Origin: Endobacterium cereale
Lineage (GTDB): Bacteria > Pseudomonadota > Alphaproteobacteria > Rhizobiales > Rhizobiaceae
Reading direction: 5' to 3'
DNA length: 64,000 nt
Assembly (NCBI RefSeq): GCF_009617585.1
Contig: NZ_WIXI01000050.1
Coordinates: 434,001 to 498,000, forward strand
Part shown: positions 16,984 to 26,919 of the stretch, piece after piece
How the letters are laid out: every line of letters starts with the position of its first letter
Numbering within the stretch: the stretch's first letter is position 1
Notes under the pieces: generated by a model
What the model saw: the letters and a program-made list of their open reading frames with translations, nothing else
What the model was told of the DNA's origin: nothing
Databases searched by the model: none
Program-made: the position numbers and the translations under genes

Positions 16984-17745
16984 TCAGCCCAGAACCTTCG
17001 CCAACTGATCCTGCACCGAATAATCGGTCAGGTCCAGCTTCAGCGGCGTCACCGAAATACGGTTTTCACGCACGGCGTTAAGATCGGTGCCCTCGCCCGG
17101 GCGACCGGTCCGCGAAGCGAAATACAGCCAGTAATAGGGAAAACCGCGGCCATCCTTGCGCTCGTCCACGGCCAGATCGAAATCGGTCTTGCCCTGTGCG
17201 GTCACTTCGATGCCGGCAACTTCATCCGGCGCGCAAGCCGGGAAATTGACGTTGAGCAGCGTACCGGCCGGCAGTTCAGCCTGAAGCAGCTTGCGGATGA
17301 CACCGACGGCATGGGCTTCAGTGGTCTCCCACGGAACGATCTTGGCACCATCCTGCTTGACATAGGCCTGGCTCAGCGCGATCGACCGCACGCCCTGCAG
17401 CGTGCCTTCCATCGCACCGGCAACCGTACCGGAATAAGTGACGTCGTCGGCAAGGTTGGCACCGACATTGACGCCGGAGAGAACCAGATCCGGCTTGCCA
17501 TCCATCACTTGACGCATGCCCATGATAACGCAATCGGTCGGCGTGCCGCGCAGCGCGTAATGCCGGTCACTGATCTTGCGAAGCCGCAGTGGCTCCGACA
17601 ACGTCAGAGAATGGGCAAAACCACTCTGGTCGGTTTCCGGCGCGACAATCCAGACATCGTCGGAAAGCTGGCGGGCGATCCTTTCAAGGACAGCCAGCCC
17701 TTCTGCGTGGATACCGTCGTCATTGGTCAGGAGAATGCGCATCAT
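16984..17745 (-). CDS. surE: SurE, 5'/3'-nucleotidase
   Basis: 253 residues, cytoplasmic metal-dependent nucleoside monophosphatase. The signature is [16 protein letters not shown] at the N-terminus (the DD pair binds metal), [15 protein letters not shown] (about residue 36), [12 protein letters not shown] (about 77), and [25 protein letters not shown] (about 98), the conserved Asn and Ser site. It starts 6 bases after serS, strongly coupled, and is followed by pcm. Confidence 0.96.
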   Translation of the reverse strand: MMRILLTNDDGIHAEGLAVLERIARQLSDDVWIVAPETDQSGFAHSLTLSEPLRLRKISDRHYALRGTPTDCVIMGMRQVMDGKPDLVLSGVNVGANLADDVTYSGTVAGAMEGTLQGVRSIALSQAYVKQDGAKIVPWETTEAHAVGVIRKLLQAELPAGTLLNVNFPACAPDEVAGIEVTAQGKTDFDLAVDERKDGRGFPYYWLYFASRTGRPGEGTDLNAVRENRISVTPLKLDLTDYSVQDQLAKVLG

Positions 17746-17751
17746 CAGGCC

Positions 17752-19032
17752 CTATGCTTTTTCAATTCGTGTGAGGCCGCCCATGTAGGGCAGCAGTGCA
17801 TCCGGAATTGTGACAGAGCCGTCTTCGTTCAGGTAATTTTCCAGAACGGCGATCAGGCAGCGGCCGACAGCCGTGCCCGAGCCGTTCAGCGTGTGAACGA
17901 AACGGGTCGCCTTGTCTTCCTTGCCGCGATAACGGGCATTCATGCGACGACCCTGGAAATCACCGCAGACAGAGCAGGACGAGATTTCGCGATAGGTATT
18001 CTGACCCGGCAGCCAGACTTCCAGATCGTAGGTCTTGCGCGCGCCAAACCCCATGTCGCCGGTGCACAGCGTCATGGTGCGGAAATGCAGGCCGAGACGC
18101 TTCAGCACCTCTTCGGCGCAGGCGGTCATCCGCTCGTGTTCTTCCAGCGAGCTTTCCTGATCGGTGATTGAGACGAGCTCGCATTTCCAGAACTGGTGCT
18201 GGCGCAGCATGCCGCGTGTGTCGCGACCGGCCGAACCAGCCTCTGAGCGGAAGGACGGCGTCAGCGCAGTGAAGCGCAGCGGCAGCTTTTCCTGATCGAG
18301 AATTTCGTTCGACACGAGATTGGTCAGCGTCACTTCGGCAGTCGGGATCAACCAGCGGCCATCTGTGGTCTTGAACAGGTCTTCCGAAAACTTCGGCAAC
18401 TGACCCGTACCGAACATGGCTTCGTCGCGCACCATCAGCGGCGACGACACTTCCGTGTAACCATGCTCACCGGTGTGCAGGTCGATCATGAACTGACCGA
18501 GCGCACGCTCAAGCCGCGCCAACTGGCTGGTCAGAACGGTAAAGCGCGAACCCGAAAGCTTTGCTGCACGGTCGAAATCCATGTAGCCGAGGGCTTCGCC
18601 GATTTCGAAATGTTCCTTGGCCGGATGGTTCCAGCGCGGTTTTTCGCCGACCACGCGGGCAACGACGTTACCGCCTTCATCCTCGCCGACCGGCACGTCA
18701 TCGTGCGGAATGTTGGGGATACGCGACAGCATGTCGTCGAGGGCGGCGCTCACTTCGCGCTCTTCCTGCTCGGCCGCTGGCATGGTGTCCTTGATTGCCG
18801 CCACTTCAGCTTTCAGCTTTTCCGCCAGCTCCATGTTCTTCTGCGCCATGGCGGCGCCGATTTCCTTGGAAGCGGCGTTACGACGGGACTGCATGTCCTG
18901 CAGGCGAGCAATCACCGCGCGGCGCTTTTCGTCTAGCGCTACGAGGGACGCGGCCTGCGGCTCGGCGCCACGCTTGGCAAGCGCTGCGTCGAGCGCCTGC
19001 GGGTTCTCACGGATCCACTTGATATCGAGCAT
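17752..19032 (-). CDS. serS: Seryl-tRNA synthetase
   Basis: 426 residues. The N-terminal antiparallel coiled coil (about 30-100) reaches the long variable arm of tRNA-Ser. The class II catalytic core has motif 2 [18 protein letters not shown] (about residue 263) and motif 3 [17 protein letters not shown] (about 385). It is followed within 6 bases by surE. Upstream, tatC ends about 100 bases away on the same strand. Confidence 0.97.
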   Translation of the reverse strand: MLDIKWIRENPQALDAALAKRGAEPQAASLVALDEKRRAVIARLQDMQSRRNAASKEIGAAMAQKNMELAEKLKAEVAAIKDTMPAAEQEEREVSAALDDMLSRIPNIPHDDVPVGEDEGGNVVARVVGEKPRWNHPAKEHFEIGEALGYMDFDRAAKLSGSRFTVLTSQLARLERALGQFMIDLHTGEHGYTEVSSPLMVRDEAMFGTGQLPKFSEDLFKTTDGRWLIPTAEVTLTNLVSNEILDQEKLPLRFTALTPSFRSEAGSAGRDTRGMLRQHQFWKCELVSITDQESSLEEHERMTACAEEVLKRLGLHFRTMTLCTGDMGFGARKTYDLEVWLPGQNTYREISSCSVCGDFQGRRMNARYRGKEDKATRFVHTLNGSGTAVGRCLIAVLENYLNEDGSVTIPDALLPYMGGLTRIEKA

Positions 19033-19132
19033 CGTCGTTCCACGTCATCGGTCTGGGTATCGGTATGGGCCGCGCCAGCCGGCTCGGCCGTGAGGTTGCT
19101 CCGGCCTGAGCTAAACAGTGTTCCGGAACGAA

Positions 19133-19960
19133 TTAGGCCTTGTCCGCCTGAGAACCGTCAGAGCTTTCGCCGGATTCAGCCAATTCCTGATCCTTGCGCT
19201 TACGCTCCACGAGTCGTGCGGCATAGATGGAAATCTCGTAGAGAAGGATGGTCGGCAGTGCAAGACCGATCTGGGACAGCGGGTCCGGCGGCGTCAGCAC
19301 GGCTGCGACAACAAACGCAATGACAATCGCGAACTTGCGCTTTTCACGCAGCCAGTCGCTGGTCAGAAGGCCGACGCGAGCAAGCAGCGTCGTGACCACC
19401 GGCAGCTGGAAGACGAGACCGAAAGAAACGACCAGCGTCATGATCAGGCTGAGATATTCCGAAACCTTCGGCAGAAGCGAGATCGCCACTTCGCCATCGC
19501 TCGGCGCCTGCTGCATGGCCAGGAAGAACCACATGACCATGGGCGTGAAGAAGAAATAGACGAGCGCCGCGCCCATCAGGAACAGAATCGGCGACGCGAC
19601 CAGAAACGGCAGGAAAGCCGCGCGTTCGTTCTTGTACAGGCCCGGCGCCACGAACTTGTAGAGCTGCGAGGCAATGATCGGGAATGCGATCACCAACGCG
19701 CCGAACATCGCCACCTTCACCTGTGTGAAGAAAAACTCCTGCGGCGCGGTGTAGATCAGTTCGGATTTCGAAAGATCAAGGCCGGCCCAAAGCACAGCCC
19801 ACTTGTAAGGCTGCACGAGAAAATTGAAGAGAGCCTTGGCAAAAAAGAAGCAGACGAGGAAAGCAGCGAAAAACGCCGCCAGCGACCAGATGAGTCGCGT
19901 GCGCAGTTCCAGCAAATGCTCCATCAACGGCTGTGGCTTATCGTCGATATCGCCGGTCAT
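19133..19960 (-). CDS. tatC: TatC, twin-arginine translocase receptor subunit
   Basis: 275 residues with six predicted transmembrane helices. The N-terminal cytoplasmic receptor signature is PLMEHLLELRTRLIWS, with the conserved Glu and Arg that bind the twin-arginine signal. The loop FVAPGLYKNERAAFLPFL and the late segment LTPPDPLSQIGLALP are further family marks. The C-terminal tail is acidic. Its ATG overlaps the tatB stop (ATGA at 19957-19960). The probable substrates in this window include the dehydrogenase small subunit at 45391. Confidence 0.97.
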   Translation of the reverse strand: MTGDIDDKPQPLMEHLLELRTRLIWSLAAFFAAFLVCFFFAKALFNFLVQPYKWAVLWAGLDLSKSELIYTAPQEFFFTQVKVAMFGALVIAFPIIASQLYKFVAPGLYKNERAAFLPFLVASPILFLMGAALVYFFFTPMVMWFFLAMQQAPSDGEVAISLLPKVSEYLSLIMTLVVSFGLVFQLPVVTTLLARVGLLTSDWLREKRKFAIVIAFVVAAVLTPPDPLSQIGLALPTILLYEISIYAARLVERKRKDQELAESGESSDGSQADKA

Positions 19961-20757
19961 GCTTCATCCTTAGGCGCTTTCGCCTTTCTAGGCGCGCGCG
20001 GTGTCTTCATTTCAGCAATACCGACTTCAGGCTGCGCCGCCTTCTTGGCCGATGCCTTTGTCGCTGCTGCTGCTTTTGCTGGTGCGGATTTGCTTGCGGA
20101 GGCCTTCGGAGCGATAGCAACCACCTTCTTCGCAGCAGGCTTGACCTTGACCGGAGCGGAGGCACTTACGGGCGTTTCCCCCTCGGCTTTTTGGCGGGAC
20201 GCACGCGGCTTGCGCACAGGAACGTCCGGAGCGGAGGAAAGCGTATCCGGCACAGTCGCACTCGCGGTCGGCTTTGCCGATGCGGAAGCCATAGGCGTCG
20301 CCACGGCAGCAGCAGGTGCAGATACTGCCGTCTGAACGGGACCGGTTGCCGTCTGCGGCGTAGACTTATCAGCCTCGTCGGCGGCTTCATCCGTCCCCTC
20401 GCCCGTCAACAGCGGATCGTCGGGTGACGTCACGCTTTCGCCAGGCTTCGGAACGGCGGTGGCCTTTTGCAGGTCTTCGCGGATCTCCTGCCCCATCTGG
20501 CGCAGAGGATTGATCGCATCACGCAGCGCATTGGCGGGGTTCAGACTTTTGGCGTCAGAGATCGTCTTACGCACATCGTCCATGTCCGCTTCACGCAGCG
20601 CCTCATCGAACTGGGTGCGGAAATCGCCGGCCATCTTGCGCAGATTGCTCGTCATTTTTCCGAACGCCCGCAACATGGGGGGCAAATCCTTCGGCCCGAC
20701 CACAACGATCAAAACGATCGCTATGACCAAAAGCTCGGTCCAGCCGATATCCAACAT
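19957..20757 (-). CDS. tatB: TatB, twin-arginine translocase subunit
   Basis: 266 residues. The N-terminal single helix MLDIGWTELLVIAIVLIVVVGPKDLP has the TatB-type Glu and Gly-Pro hinge, followed by an amphipathic helix (LRAFGKMTSNLRKMAGDF). The remainder (about 110-266) is an Ala/Pro/Lys-rich, presumably disordered tail, longer than in E. coli but typical of rhizobia. It is preceded by tatA (45-base gap) and overlaps tatC. Confidence 0.95.
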   Translation of the reverse strand: MLDIGWTELLVIAIVLIVVVGPKDLPPMLRAFGKMTSNLRKMAGDFRTQFDEALREADMDDVRKTISDAKSLNPANALRDAINPLRQMGQEIREDLQKATAVPKPGESVTSPDDPLLTGEGTDEAADEADKSTPQTATGPVQTAVSAPAAAVATPMASASAKPTASATVPDTLSSAPDVPVRKPRASRQKAEGETPVSASAPVKVKPAAKKVVAIAPKASASKSAPAKAAAATKASAKKAAQPEVGIAEMKTPRAPRKAKAPKDEA

Positions 20758-20802
20758 TCACGCGGCTCCCGCCGAATCGCGTCTACGAAGAGACGCGTTC
20801 TA

Positions 20803-21018
20803 TTATCTGGTCTTGGTCTCTTCGGCCTGGTGGTCGACGGTGCGGGCATCAACGGTCTTTTTGTCATCCGCCGGTGCGTCGTCGTCAGCCATGCCCTTCT
20901 TGAAGCTTTTGATGCCCTTGGCAACGTCACCCATCAAGTCCGGAATCTTGCCGCGACCGAAGAAGATCAGCACGATGACCAGAACGATCAACCAATGCCA
21001 TACACTGAAAGTACCCAT
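20803..21018 (-). CDS. tatA: TatA, twin-arginine translocase pore subunit
   Basis: 71 residues. It starts [21 protein letters not shown] (transmembrane helix) and continues [23 protein letters not shown], the conserved amphipathic helix with the Phe-Gly/Arg-Gly hinge. The tail is short and acidic. GGAG lies upstream of the ATG. It is the first gene of tatABC, about 180 bases after the end of scpB, so the tat genes may have their own promoter. Confidence 0.96.
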   Translation of the reverse strand: MGTFSVWHWLIVLVIVLIFFGRGKIPDLMGDVAKGIKSFKKGMADDDAPADDKKTVDARTVDHQAEETKTR

Positions 21019-21195
21019 TCTCTAACTCCATGGATCGCGCGGCAACCGCGCATTAGGCCCGATGTAAGCGCATTGCCACGATTTTTCAAACACCAAATCG
21101 CCCCATACACTGCGGAAGCGGCTTCTATATGAGCAAGTCGATAACGACTACGTCATCAACAGTGCGCGAGGGCGTCTTCAAAACAGGCAAACGGG

Positions 21196-21924
21196 TTATT
21201 CGTCACCACCGCTTGGCGCAAGAAGACCCAGTTCCTCAAGATCGAGTTGGGTGATCGGGTCTTCATCTTCGGCCAGATCGTCGCCGAATGACGGCACCGG
21301 AATGTTGAAATTCGGCGGAATGCGCCCGGAAAGCAGCCCCGCTCCCTTAAGTTCTTCAAGTCCCGGCAGGTCACGCAATTCCTCCAGACCGAAATGATCG
21401 AGGAAACTGATCGTTGTTCCCAGCGTCACGGGCCGGCCGGGCGAGCGGCGGCGGCCACGGAAACGCACCCACCCTGCCTCCATCAAGACATCAAGCGTGC
21501 CCCTCGACGTCTGCACACCACGGATTTCCTCGATTTCGGCGCGTGTCACAGGCTGGTGATAGGCGATAATCGCCAGGACCTCCAACGCAGCGCGCGAGAG
21601 CTTTTTCACCTCAGTTTCGTCACGACGGATCATGAAGGAAAGATCGGCGGCCGTCCTGAACGCCCAGCGATCCTCGACCCGCAACAGATTGACACCGCGT
21701 CCGGCATAAAATTCTGCAAGTTGCCGCATCACGGAGCCGACATCCGTGCCGCGCGGCAGACGGTCGGCCAGATAGGCTTCGGAGACCGGCTCGGCCGACG
21801 CGAACACCAGTGCCTCGACGGTGCGCTGGACATCCAGATCGGACATGGTGAAGCGTGCGACTTCTCCCTCGCTGGCCGCATCGTCCGTTTCCAATGTCGG
21901 AGCGTCGTCTTCTACCGTCTGCAC
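21196..21924 (-). CDS. scpB: ScpB, condensin accessory winged-helix subunit
   Basis: 242 residues. Two winged-helix domains (about 30-110 and 115-190) include LSRAALEVLAIIAYHQPVTRAEIEEIRG and SRGTLDVLMEAGWVRFRGRR, the strongest family signatures. The acidic C-terminal tail is usual in alphaproteobacteria. With ScpA it bridges the SMC ATPase and organises the chromosome. The start is GTG at 21924, one base after the scpA stop, with AGGAGAG upstream: tightly coupled. Confidence 0.95.
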   Translation of the reverse strand: MQTVEDDAPTLETDDAASEGEVARFTMSDLDVQRTVEALVFASAEPVSEAYLADRLPRGTDVGSVMRQLAEFYAGRGVNLLRVEDRWAFRTAADLSFMIRRDETEVKKLSRAALEVLAIIAYHQPVTRAEIEEIRGVQTSRGTLDVLMEAGWVRFRGRRRSPGRPVTLGTTISFLDHFGLEELRDLPGLEELKGAGLLSGRIPPNFNIPVPSFGDDLAEDEDPITQLDLEELGLLAPSGGDE

Positions 21925-21925
21925 C

Positions 21926-22765
21926 TTAGCTCTCCTGTTCGACCGGCTTCACCGGCGCCGGCCCATTATGTCCCTGCCGCATATAGATCGGTTGGAATGC
22001 ACCGTCCTGACGAATTTCCAGCTTGCCTTCCCGGACCAGCTCCAGAGAAGCGGCAAAAGCGCTTGCCGTCGCCGTCACCCGCTCTTCGGCCGGCATATAT
22101 TGCAGAAGATAGTCCTGTAGCGCGGTCCAATCCGGAATTTCACCGATCATCTCGGTCAGCAATTGCCGCGCCTCAACCAGTGACCATACCTTGCGGCGCT
22201 CGATCGTCACCTGCGTGACCGCCTGCCTTTGGCGCAGGTTGGCATAGGCCGACAAAAGATCGTAGAGGCTGGCATCGAAAGCAGACTGACTGCGCTGCGG
22301 AATATGCTCGGGCGCACCACGCACAAAAATATCGCGACCAATGCGGTTGCGGTTGACCAGCATGGTCGCCTGCTCGCGCATCGCCTCCAGCCTTTTCAGG
22401 CGGAAGGCCAGGATGGTGGCCATTTCCTCGCCGCTCGGGCCATCGTCGCCGCGCACCTGTTGCGGGATCAACAGCTTGGATTTGAGATAGGCAAGCCATG
22501 CCGCCATCACCAGATAATCGGCAGCCAGTTCGATTCGCACCTTACGGGCGCTTTCGATAAACTGAAGATACTGCTCCGCCAGGGCAAGTACCGAAATCCG
22601 CTGCAGATCAACCTTTTGCGTGCGAGCAAGATGAAGAAGCAGATCAAGCGGACCTTCGAAGCCGCTGACATCGATGACAAGCGCCGGGTCGGTGACCGCC
22701 CGCTCATCGGCGTCCTGCCAGAGCTTTTCCATCGGCGTGGCGCTCTTCGATATATCCGTCGCCAT
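21926..22765 (-). CDS. scpA: ScpA, condensin kleisin subunit
   Basis: 279 residues. The kleisin N-terminal signature is FEGPLDLLLHLARTQKVDLQRIS (about residue 36), the SMC-neck-binding helix is LAADYLVMAAWLAYLKSKLLIP (about 81-102), and a C-terminal winged helix (about 200-265) has VTATASAFAASLELVREGKL. It closes the SMC ring together with ScpB. It lies 22 bases after nagZ and is coupled to scpB. Confidence 0.95.
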   Translation of the reverse strand: MATDISKSATPMEKLWQDADERAVTDPALVIDVSGFEGPLDLLLHLARTQKVDLQRISVLALAEQYLQFIESARKVRIELAADYLVMAAWLAYLKSKLLIPQQVRGDDGPSGEEMATILAFRLKRLEAMREQATMLVNRNRIGRDIFVRGAPEHIPQRSQSAFDASLYDLLSAYANLRQRQAVTQVTIERRKVWSLVEARQLLTEMIGEIPDWTALQDYLLQYMPAEERVTATASAFAASLELVREGKLEIRQDGAFQPIYMRQGHNGPAPVKPVEQES

Positions 22766-22787
22766 GCGCCTCTCCTCTGCCCGGCGG

Positions 22788-23804
22788 TTACGACACCGGC
22801 ATCAACGACCAGAACTCTGCCCGCACCGCCGCTTCATTGGCACTATCGGGTTTACGGAAACCGGCCTCTACCGCCTTTGCCCGCCGCAGGGCATCTGATG
22901 CCAGCAGCGGCACCTCGGCCACGACCTGTTTCATTTCCTCCATCACGCCATTGCAATGCAAGACAATATCGCAGCCTCCGGCCACAATGTTGGCGGCGCG
23001 CTCCCCAAGCGTACCCTTCAGAGCATTCATCGAACTATCGTCCGAAATCAGCAGGCCATCAAAACCGATAACGCCGCGAATGATTTCATTGATCACCGTT
23101 CGAGATGTCGTGGCAGGTCGTTCGGGATCGAGGGCAGTGAAAACGACATGGGCGCTCATCGCCATCAACTCGTCCTTCATGGCGGTGAAGGGACGAAAAT
23201 CATGTGCTTCCAGATCCTCACGCGACACGGTCACCACCGGCAATTCGTGATGTGAATCCGCCATGCCACGGCCGTGACCCGGAATATGCTTCATCACCGG
23301 CAACATGCCACCGGCCTTCAGGCCTTCGGCCGCCGCCTTGCCCATTTCGGCCACCGTTTCCGGATCGAAACCATAAGCACGGTCACCGATAACGTTGCTC
23401 GCGCCTTGCACTGGAACATCGAGTACCGGCAGGCAATCCAAGGTGATGCCCAGTTTCGTCAGATCGAAGGCATGCAGACGCGACATCAGCCACGCGGCTC
23501 GCAAGCCCTTTTCCCGGTCGGCACGATAGATGTCGCCCAACACCTGCGCCGCCGGATATTTCTCGATCATCGGCGGGCGAATACGCTGCACGCGGCCACC
23601 TTCCTGATCGATCGAAACAGGCGCATCGGGTCTGCCGACCGCATCACGCATGGCGGCCACAAGATCCGTAATCTGCTGGGGTTCCTGCAGATTGCGGGCA
23701 AAAAGGATAAAGCCCCAAGGCCGTTCGTCCCTGTAAAGGGCGATTTCATCCGGTGTCAGGGCGGTCCCGGCGCAGCCGAGGATCATTGCTTTTGATTCGC
23801 TCAT
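22788..23804 (-). CDS. nagZ: NagZ, beta-N-acetylhexosaminidase of peptidoglycan recycling
   Basis: 338 residues, glycoside hydrolase family 3. It cleaves N-acetylglucosamine from anhydromuropeptides in the cytoplasm; in many bacteria its products signal to AmpR. The signatures are KHIPGHGRGMADSHHELP (about residue 159; Asp-His acid/base dyad) and LLISDDSSMNAL (about 240; nucleophile Asp). The start is the ATG at 23804; the frame stays open upstream without similarity. It follows the SPOR gene through a hairpin terminator, so expression may be partly independent. Confidence 0.95.
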   Translation of the reverse strand: MSESKAMILGCAGTALTPDEIALYRDERPWGFILFARNLQEPQQITDLVAAMRDAVGRPDAPVSIDQEGGRVQRIRPPMIEKYPAAQVLGDIYRADREKGLRAAWLMSRLHAFDLTKLGITLDCLPVLDVPVQGASNVIGDRAYGFDPETVAEMGKAAAEGLKAGGMLPVMKHIPGHGRGMADSHHELPVVTVSREDLEAHDFRPFTAMKDELMAMSAHVVFTALDPERPATTSRTVINEIIRGVIGFDGLLISDDSSMNALKGTLGERAANIVAGGCDIVLHCNGVMEEMKQVVAEVPLLASDALRRAKAVEAGFRKPDSANEAAVRAEFWSLMPVS

Positions 23805-23867
23805 GACAGGATCATAAAGCCAGTCACGGGAAATGCGAGAGCGCTGGTCTTCTTGCGCGGAAAAGGA

Positions 23868-23893
23868 AAACGGGGCCTGTCGGCCCCGATTTT
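23868..23893 (-). terminator. Terminator between the SPOR gene and nagZ
   Basis: CGGGGCC (23871-23877) pairs with GGCCCCG (23882-23888). Read leftward it is followed by TTTTCC. It probably reduces but need not abolish read-through into nagZ. Confidence 0.7.
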
Positions 23894-23914
23894 TAGTATT
23901 ATCCCTTGGTCGGT

Positions 23915-26851
23915 TCAGCGCGCCACGAGGCAGCTGCCGCCGGCAGAACGATAGTTTTCGCAAAGCTGCACGGCCTGATCCTTGCTGCCCGCCGGTATAC
24001 GGACGCGGTAGAAGGTACCCTTGCCGGCGATCTCGGCAGCCTTGATATCGACGCCACGGCCGCCGATGACATTGCCGAACTTCGACGACAGGTTCTGGTA
24101 CGACTTCTGGGCCTCGGCCTGCGACGGCAGCGAGGCAACCTGAATGAAGTATCCACCCGGCCCAACCGATGCCGTCGTCTGCTGCGATGCCGCAGCCTGC
24201 TGTACATTGCCACGATCGGATACAGACGCCACCACGTTGACCGGCTGGTCAACAGGGCGCGATGCGGGAACCGGCCTTGCAGGAGCAGCAACCGGAGCGC
24301 TGGCCGTCACAACCTGTGCCGGAGCAGCAGGCGTAGCCGGGGCGCTCATGGGTGCAGGCTGGGCAGGCGCCACATGCGAGGTCTTCGGAGCAACCGTCGG
24401 CTCGGCAAGAGCCGGCTGAGCCGGCAGCTTTTGCGGAATGGCAGCCTGCTGCACAGGAGCGGCAGGAGCCGAAACTTCCTGCTCGACCAGCGTGCCATCA
24501 GGACGAACCACCATGGTACGTACCTTGCGCGGCATGACGCTGACCGGCTGCTCACCCTGCGGCGCGCCATTGGCCTGCTGCGGCAAGAGACGCGGGTCCT
24601 GCGTGTCGAGATTTTCGGCCATCGCCTCTTCCTCGCCCTGCAAAGGCAGGTTGTCGGAAGTCAGCGTGCGCTGAACAACGTCCATCGGTTCTTCATTGCT
24701 GGAAATCAGGGTTTCCTGTCGCGGCGCATCATTGGCTCCACCGGCAACACGTTCATAGACGGCCTTGTCCTGGTTCGGCACGGTCTTGCCGCCCGGATTT
24801 TCAGGCGCAACCTTGACCGGCTCCTTGTCGGCGGCAATGACCAGCGGTGCACCGCCATCTGCCTTGCCGGGGACGCCGCTTGCATAGAAGGCATAGGCGG
24901 AAAGACCACCGAGCAGAAGTACGCCGGCGATTGCGGCAGGCGCAGCCCAGCGCATTTGGCGACGTGCCACAGGCTCCGCATAACCGTCGTCCTGCTCATC
25001 GCGCGTGCGTCCGCTATCGGGAAGCGGGCTCGACAGGCTGCGACGGAAATCTTCCTCCAGCGCGCGCTCGAAATCGTCGAGGTCGGCATCATAAGCGGAT
25101 TTTGCAGGTGCGACGGCAACAGGCTGAGGCGCCGCCACGGGAGCCGTGGTCGGCGTTGCCCGCGGCATCGGCTGACGCGCGTGTACATTCTGCACAGCAG
25201 CTGCACTGCCACGCGCCAGAGACGGCGCGGCCGGTGCGGATGAGTGCAGAAGGTTTGCAAGTTCCGCATCAAGGTCGATATCGAAATCCGGGTCATGCTT
25301 GGGAGCCGTAACCGGCTCTTCTGCGGGCAGTTCCGGTACCTCCACCTCAACCATGCTTTCGACCTGCTCATCGCCATCAGCGATGAGCGTCGGATCAAAC
25401 TGGTCGTTATCGAACTCGGCGACCACAGGCTCATTCACGGCCGCAACAGCGATCGGAGCGACAGCAGCCGTCGGCGCATACGATGTAGCAGCCGTATAAG
25501 ACGCAGCCTGCGAAACAGCCATAGCAGCAGGCTGATAGGCAGGTTCCGGCTGGCGCGTTGCTTGAGACGGCGCGGCCGGAGCTGGGTCAACTAAAACCGG
25601 GGCGACTGTTACCGGTGCCGGCTTGTCATCGACAGGCGACATCTCAGAGAAATCAAGATCCAGATCCTCAAGCGCCAGCTCGAAATCATCATCGATCAGA
25701 TCGGCATCGGTAGCCGATGGCGCGGCAATGACGGCAGCCGGTTTCTGGGCGGAGAAATGATCAGCGTCATGGACGATCTCACCGAGCGGCGAAAACGACG
25801 CAGCAGGCTTCTCTGCGTTTTCGGTACGAGCGTGATCGACGGCCAAAGGCTGCGGCCGCACTGGTTCGACACGTGCTTCGGCGGAAATCGGCTTCGGCAT
25901 TTCGAAAACCGGCAGATCGATCCGCGCCTGTTCGACAGGCAATGCGATCGGCTTGTTTTCAACCGGCTCAAACTCCTCGCCGGTCAATTCGCGCTCAAGG
26001 CTGCTCCAGATCGACTCATTGGATTCTGCCAGGATTGGCGCTGGGGATTCTGCCGGGATTACTTCAGGTGCCTGCCTGACCGGCTCAGCGGGCCGGCTGA
26101 CAGCGATCGGTTCAACCGGCAGGGCCACTTGCGCAGGTTCGACCGGCGACGGGCGGTAGCTTTCACGCGATGGCGTGTCGACGCGCTGGAAGTTGGCGAT
26201 CGGCATGCGGAATCCGGGCTTGTAGCCCTTTTCTACCGTACGCGCCAAAGGCTCGGCTGTGACCGCAACCTCGGCAACGAAAGGCGCGGGCTGCTGGACC
26301 GGTTCGATCGGCTGCAAAGGAGATTGCGCCTCCGACTGTTCAGCCGGTTCGAATTGCGCCTGAGAAGCAGGAGCAAGAGACGATTCCAGCTCGGCCACGA
26401 GGTCCGCATGTGAGAACGGAGGCTTCTGATGGATCGGCATAGCCGGAGCGCCGGCGGCCAGATCAAACGGAAGATGCTGCAGCGGCGGAGCAGGCTCGAC
26501 CGACTGCGGATATGATGGCTGCTCGAAGGACGGCTCAGCACGCTCGACAGGCACCGGGCGCGGAGCATCCATGAACGGCACCTCCACCGGCTGGCGTGCC
26601 TGGACAGGTGCACCGACAGCGCCGATATCATTGGCGGGATCGAGGCGCGGAGCGTCGTAACGCTCGAATTCGCGCATCAACTCGTCTTCGAGATTAAACT
26701 CGGGTTCACGGCGCGGTGCCGCAGCCTGCGCCGATGGTCGTGCCGACCTGTCTTCGTAACCAACGATACGGGCGAGTTCCGCCAACGGATCGTTTTCCGC
26801 AAAGATGTCCGGACCATCGTGCCGGCCGAGTGCAAGGTTGTTGTCTGCCAT
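23915..26851 (-). CDS. Large SPOR-domain cell-envelope protein
   Basis: About 978 residues. A long N-terminal cytoplasmic region (about 1-640) is rich in Pro, Ala, Glu and Val and probably disordered, with conserved-looking islands (MADNNLALGRHDG; EFNLEDELMREFERYD). A single transmembrane helix follows (WAAPAAIAGVLLLGGLSAYAFYA). A periplasmic Ala/Pro linker leads to the C-terminal SPOR domain (last about 80 residues, GGYFIQVASLPSQAEAQKSY), which binds glycan strands stripped of peptides at the septum. The size and extreme linker are typical of rhizobial members in this locus. The start at 26851 matches MADNN; an ATG four codons earlier is possible. Confidence 0.9.
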   Translation of the reverse strand: MADNNLALGRHDGPDIFAENDPLAELARIVGYEDRSARPSAQAAAPRREPEFNLEDELMREFERYDAPRLDPANDIGAVGAPVQARQPVEVPFMDAPRPVPVERAEPSFEQPSYPQSVEPAPPLQHLPFDLAAGAPAMPIHQKPPFSHADLVAELESSLAPASQAQFEPAEQSEAQSPLQPIEPVQQPAPFVAEVAVTAEPLARTVEKGYKPGFRMPIANFQRVDTPSRESYRPSPVEPAQVALPVEPIAVSRPAEPVRQAPEVIPAESPAPILAESNESIWSSLERELTGEEFEPVENKPIALPVEQARIDLPVFEMPKPISAEARVEPVRPQPLAVDHARTENAEKPAASFSPLGEIVHDADHFSAQKPAAVIAAPSATDADLIDDDFELALEDLDLDFSEMSPVDDKPAPVTVAPVLVDPAPAAPSQATRQPEPAYQPAAMAVSQAASYTAATSYAPTAAVAPIAVAAVNEPVVAEFDNDQFDPTLIADGDEQVESMVEVEVPELPAEEPVTAPKHDPDFDIDLDAELANLLHSSAPAAPSLARGSAAAVQNVHARQPMPRATPTTAPVAAPQPVAVAPAKSAYDADLDDFERALEEDFRRSLSSPLPDSGRTRDEQDDGYAEPVARRQMRWAAPAAIAGVLLLGGLSAYAFYASGVPGKADGGAPLVIAADKEPVKVAPENPGGKTVPNQDKAVYERVAGGANDAPRQETLISSNEEPMDVVQRTLTSDNLPLQGEEEAMAENLDTQDPRLLPQQANGAPQGEQPVSVMPRKVRTMVVRPDGTLVEQEVSAPAAPVQQAAIPQKLPAQPALAEPTVAPKTSHVAPAQPAPMSAPATPAAPAQVVTASAPVAAPARPVPASRPVDQPVNVVASVSDRGNVQQAAASQQTTASVGPGGYFIQVASLPSQAEAQKSYQNLSSKFGNVIGGRGVDIKAAEIAGKGTFYRVRIPAGSKDQAVQLCENYRSAGGSCLVAR

Positions 26852-26919
26852 TCCCTCGTCCACTTACCTACGCGTAACAATTGCATATGCCAGCGCAATA
26901 TGGGGAAATGGTGGCAATT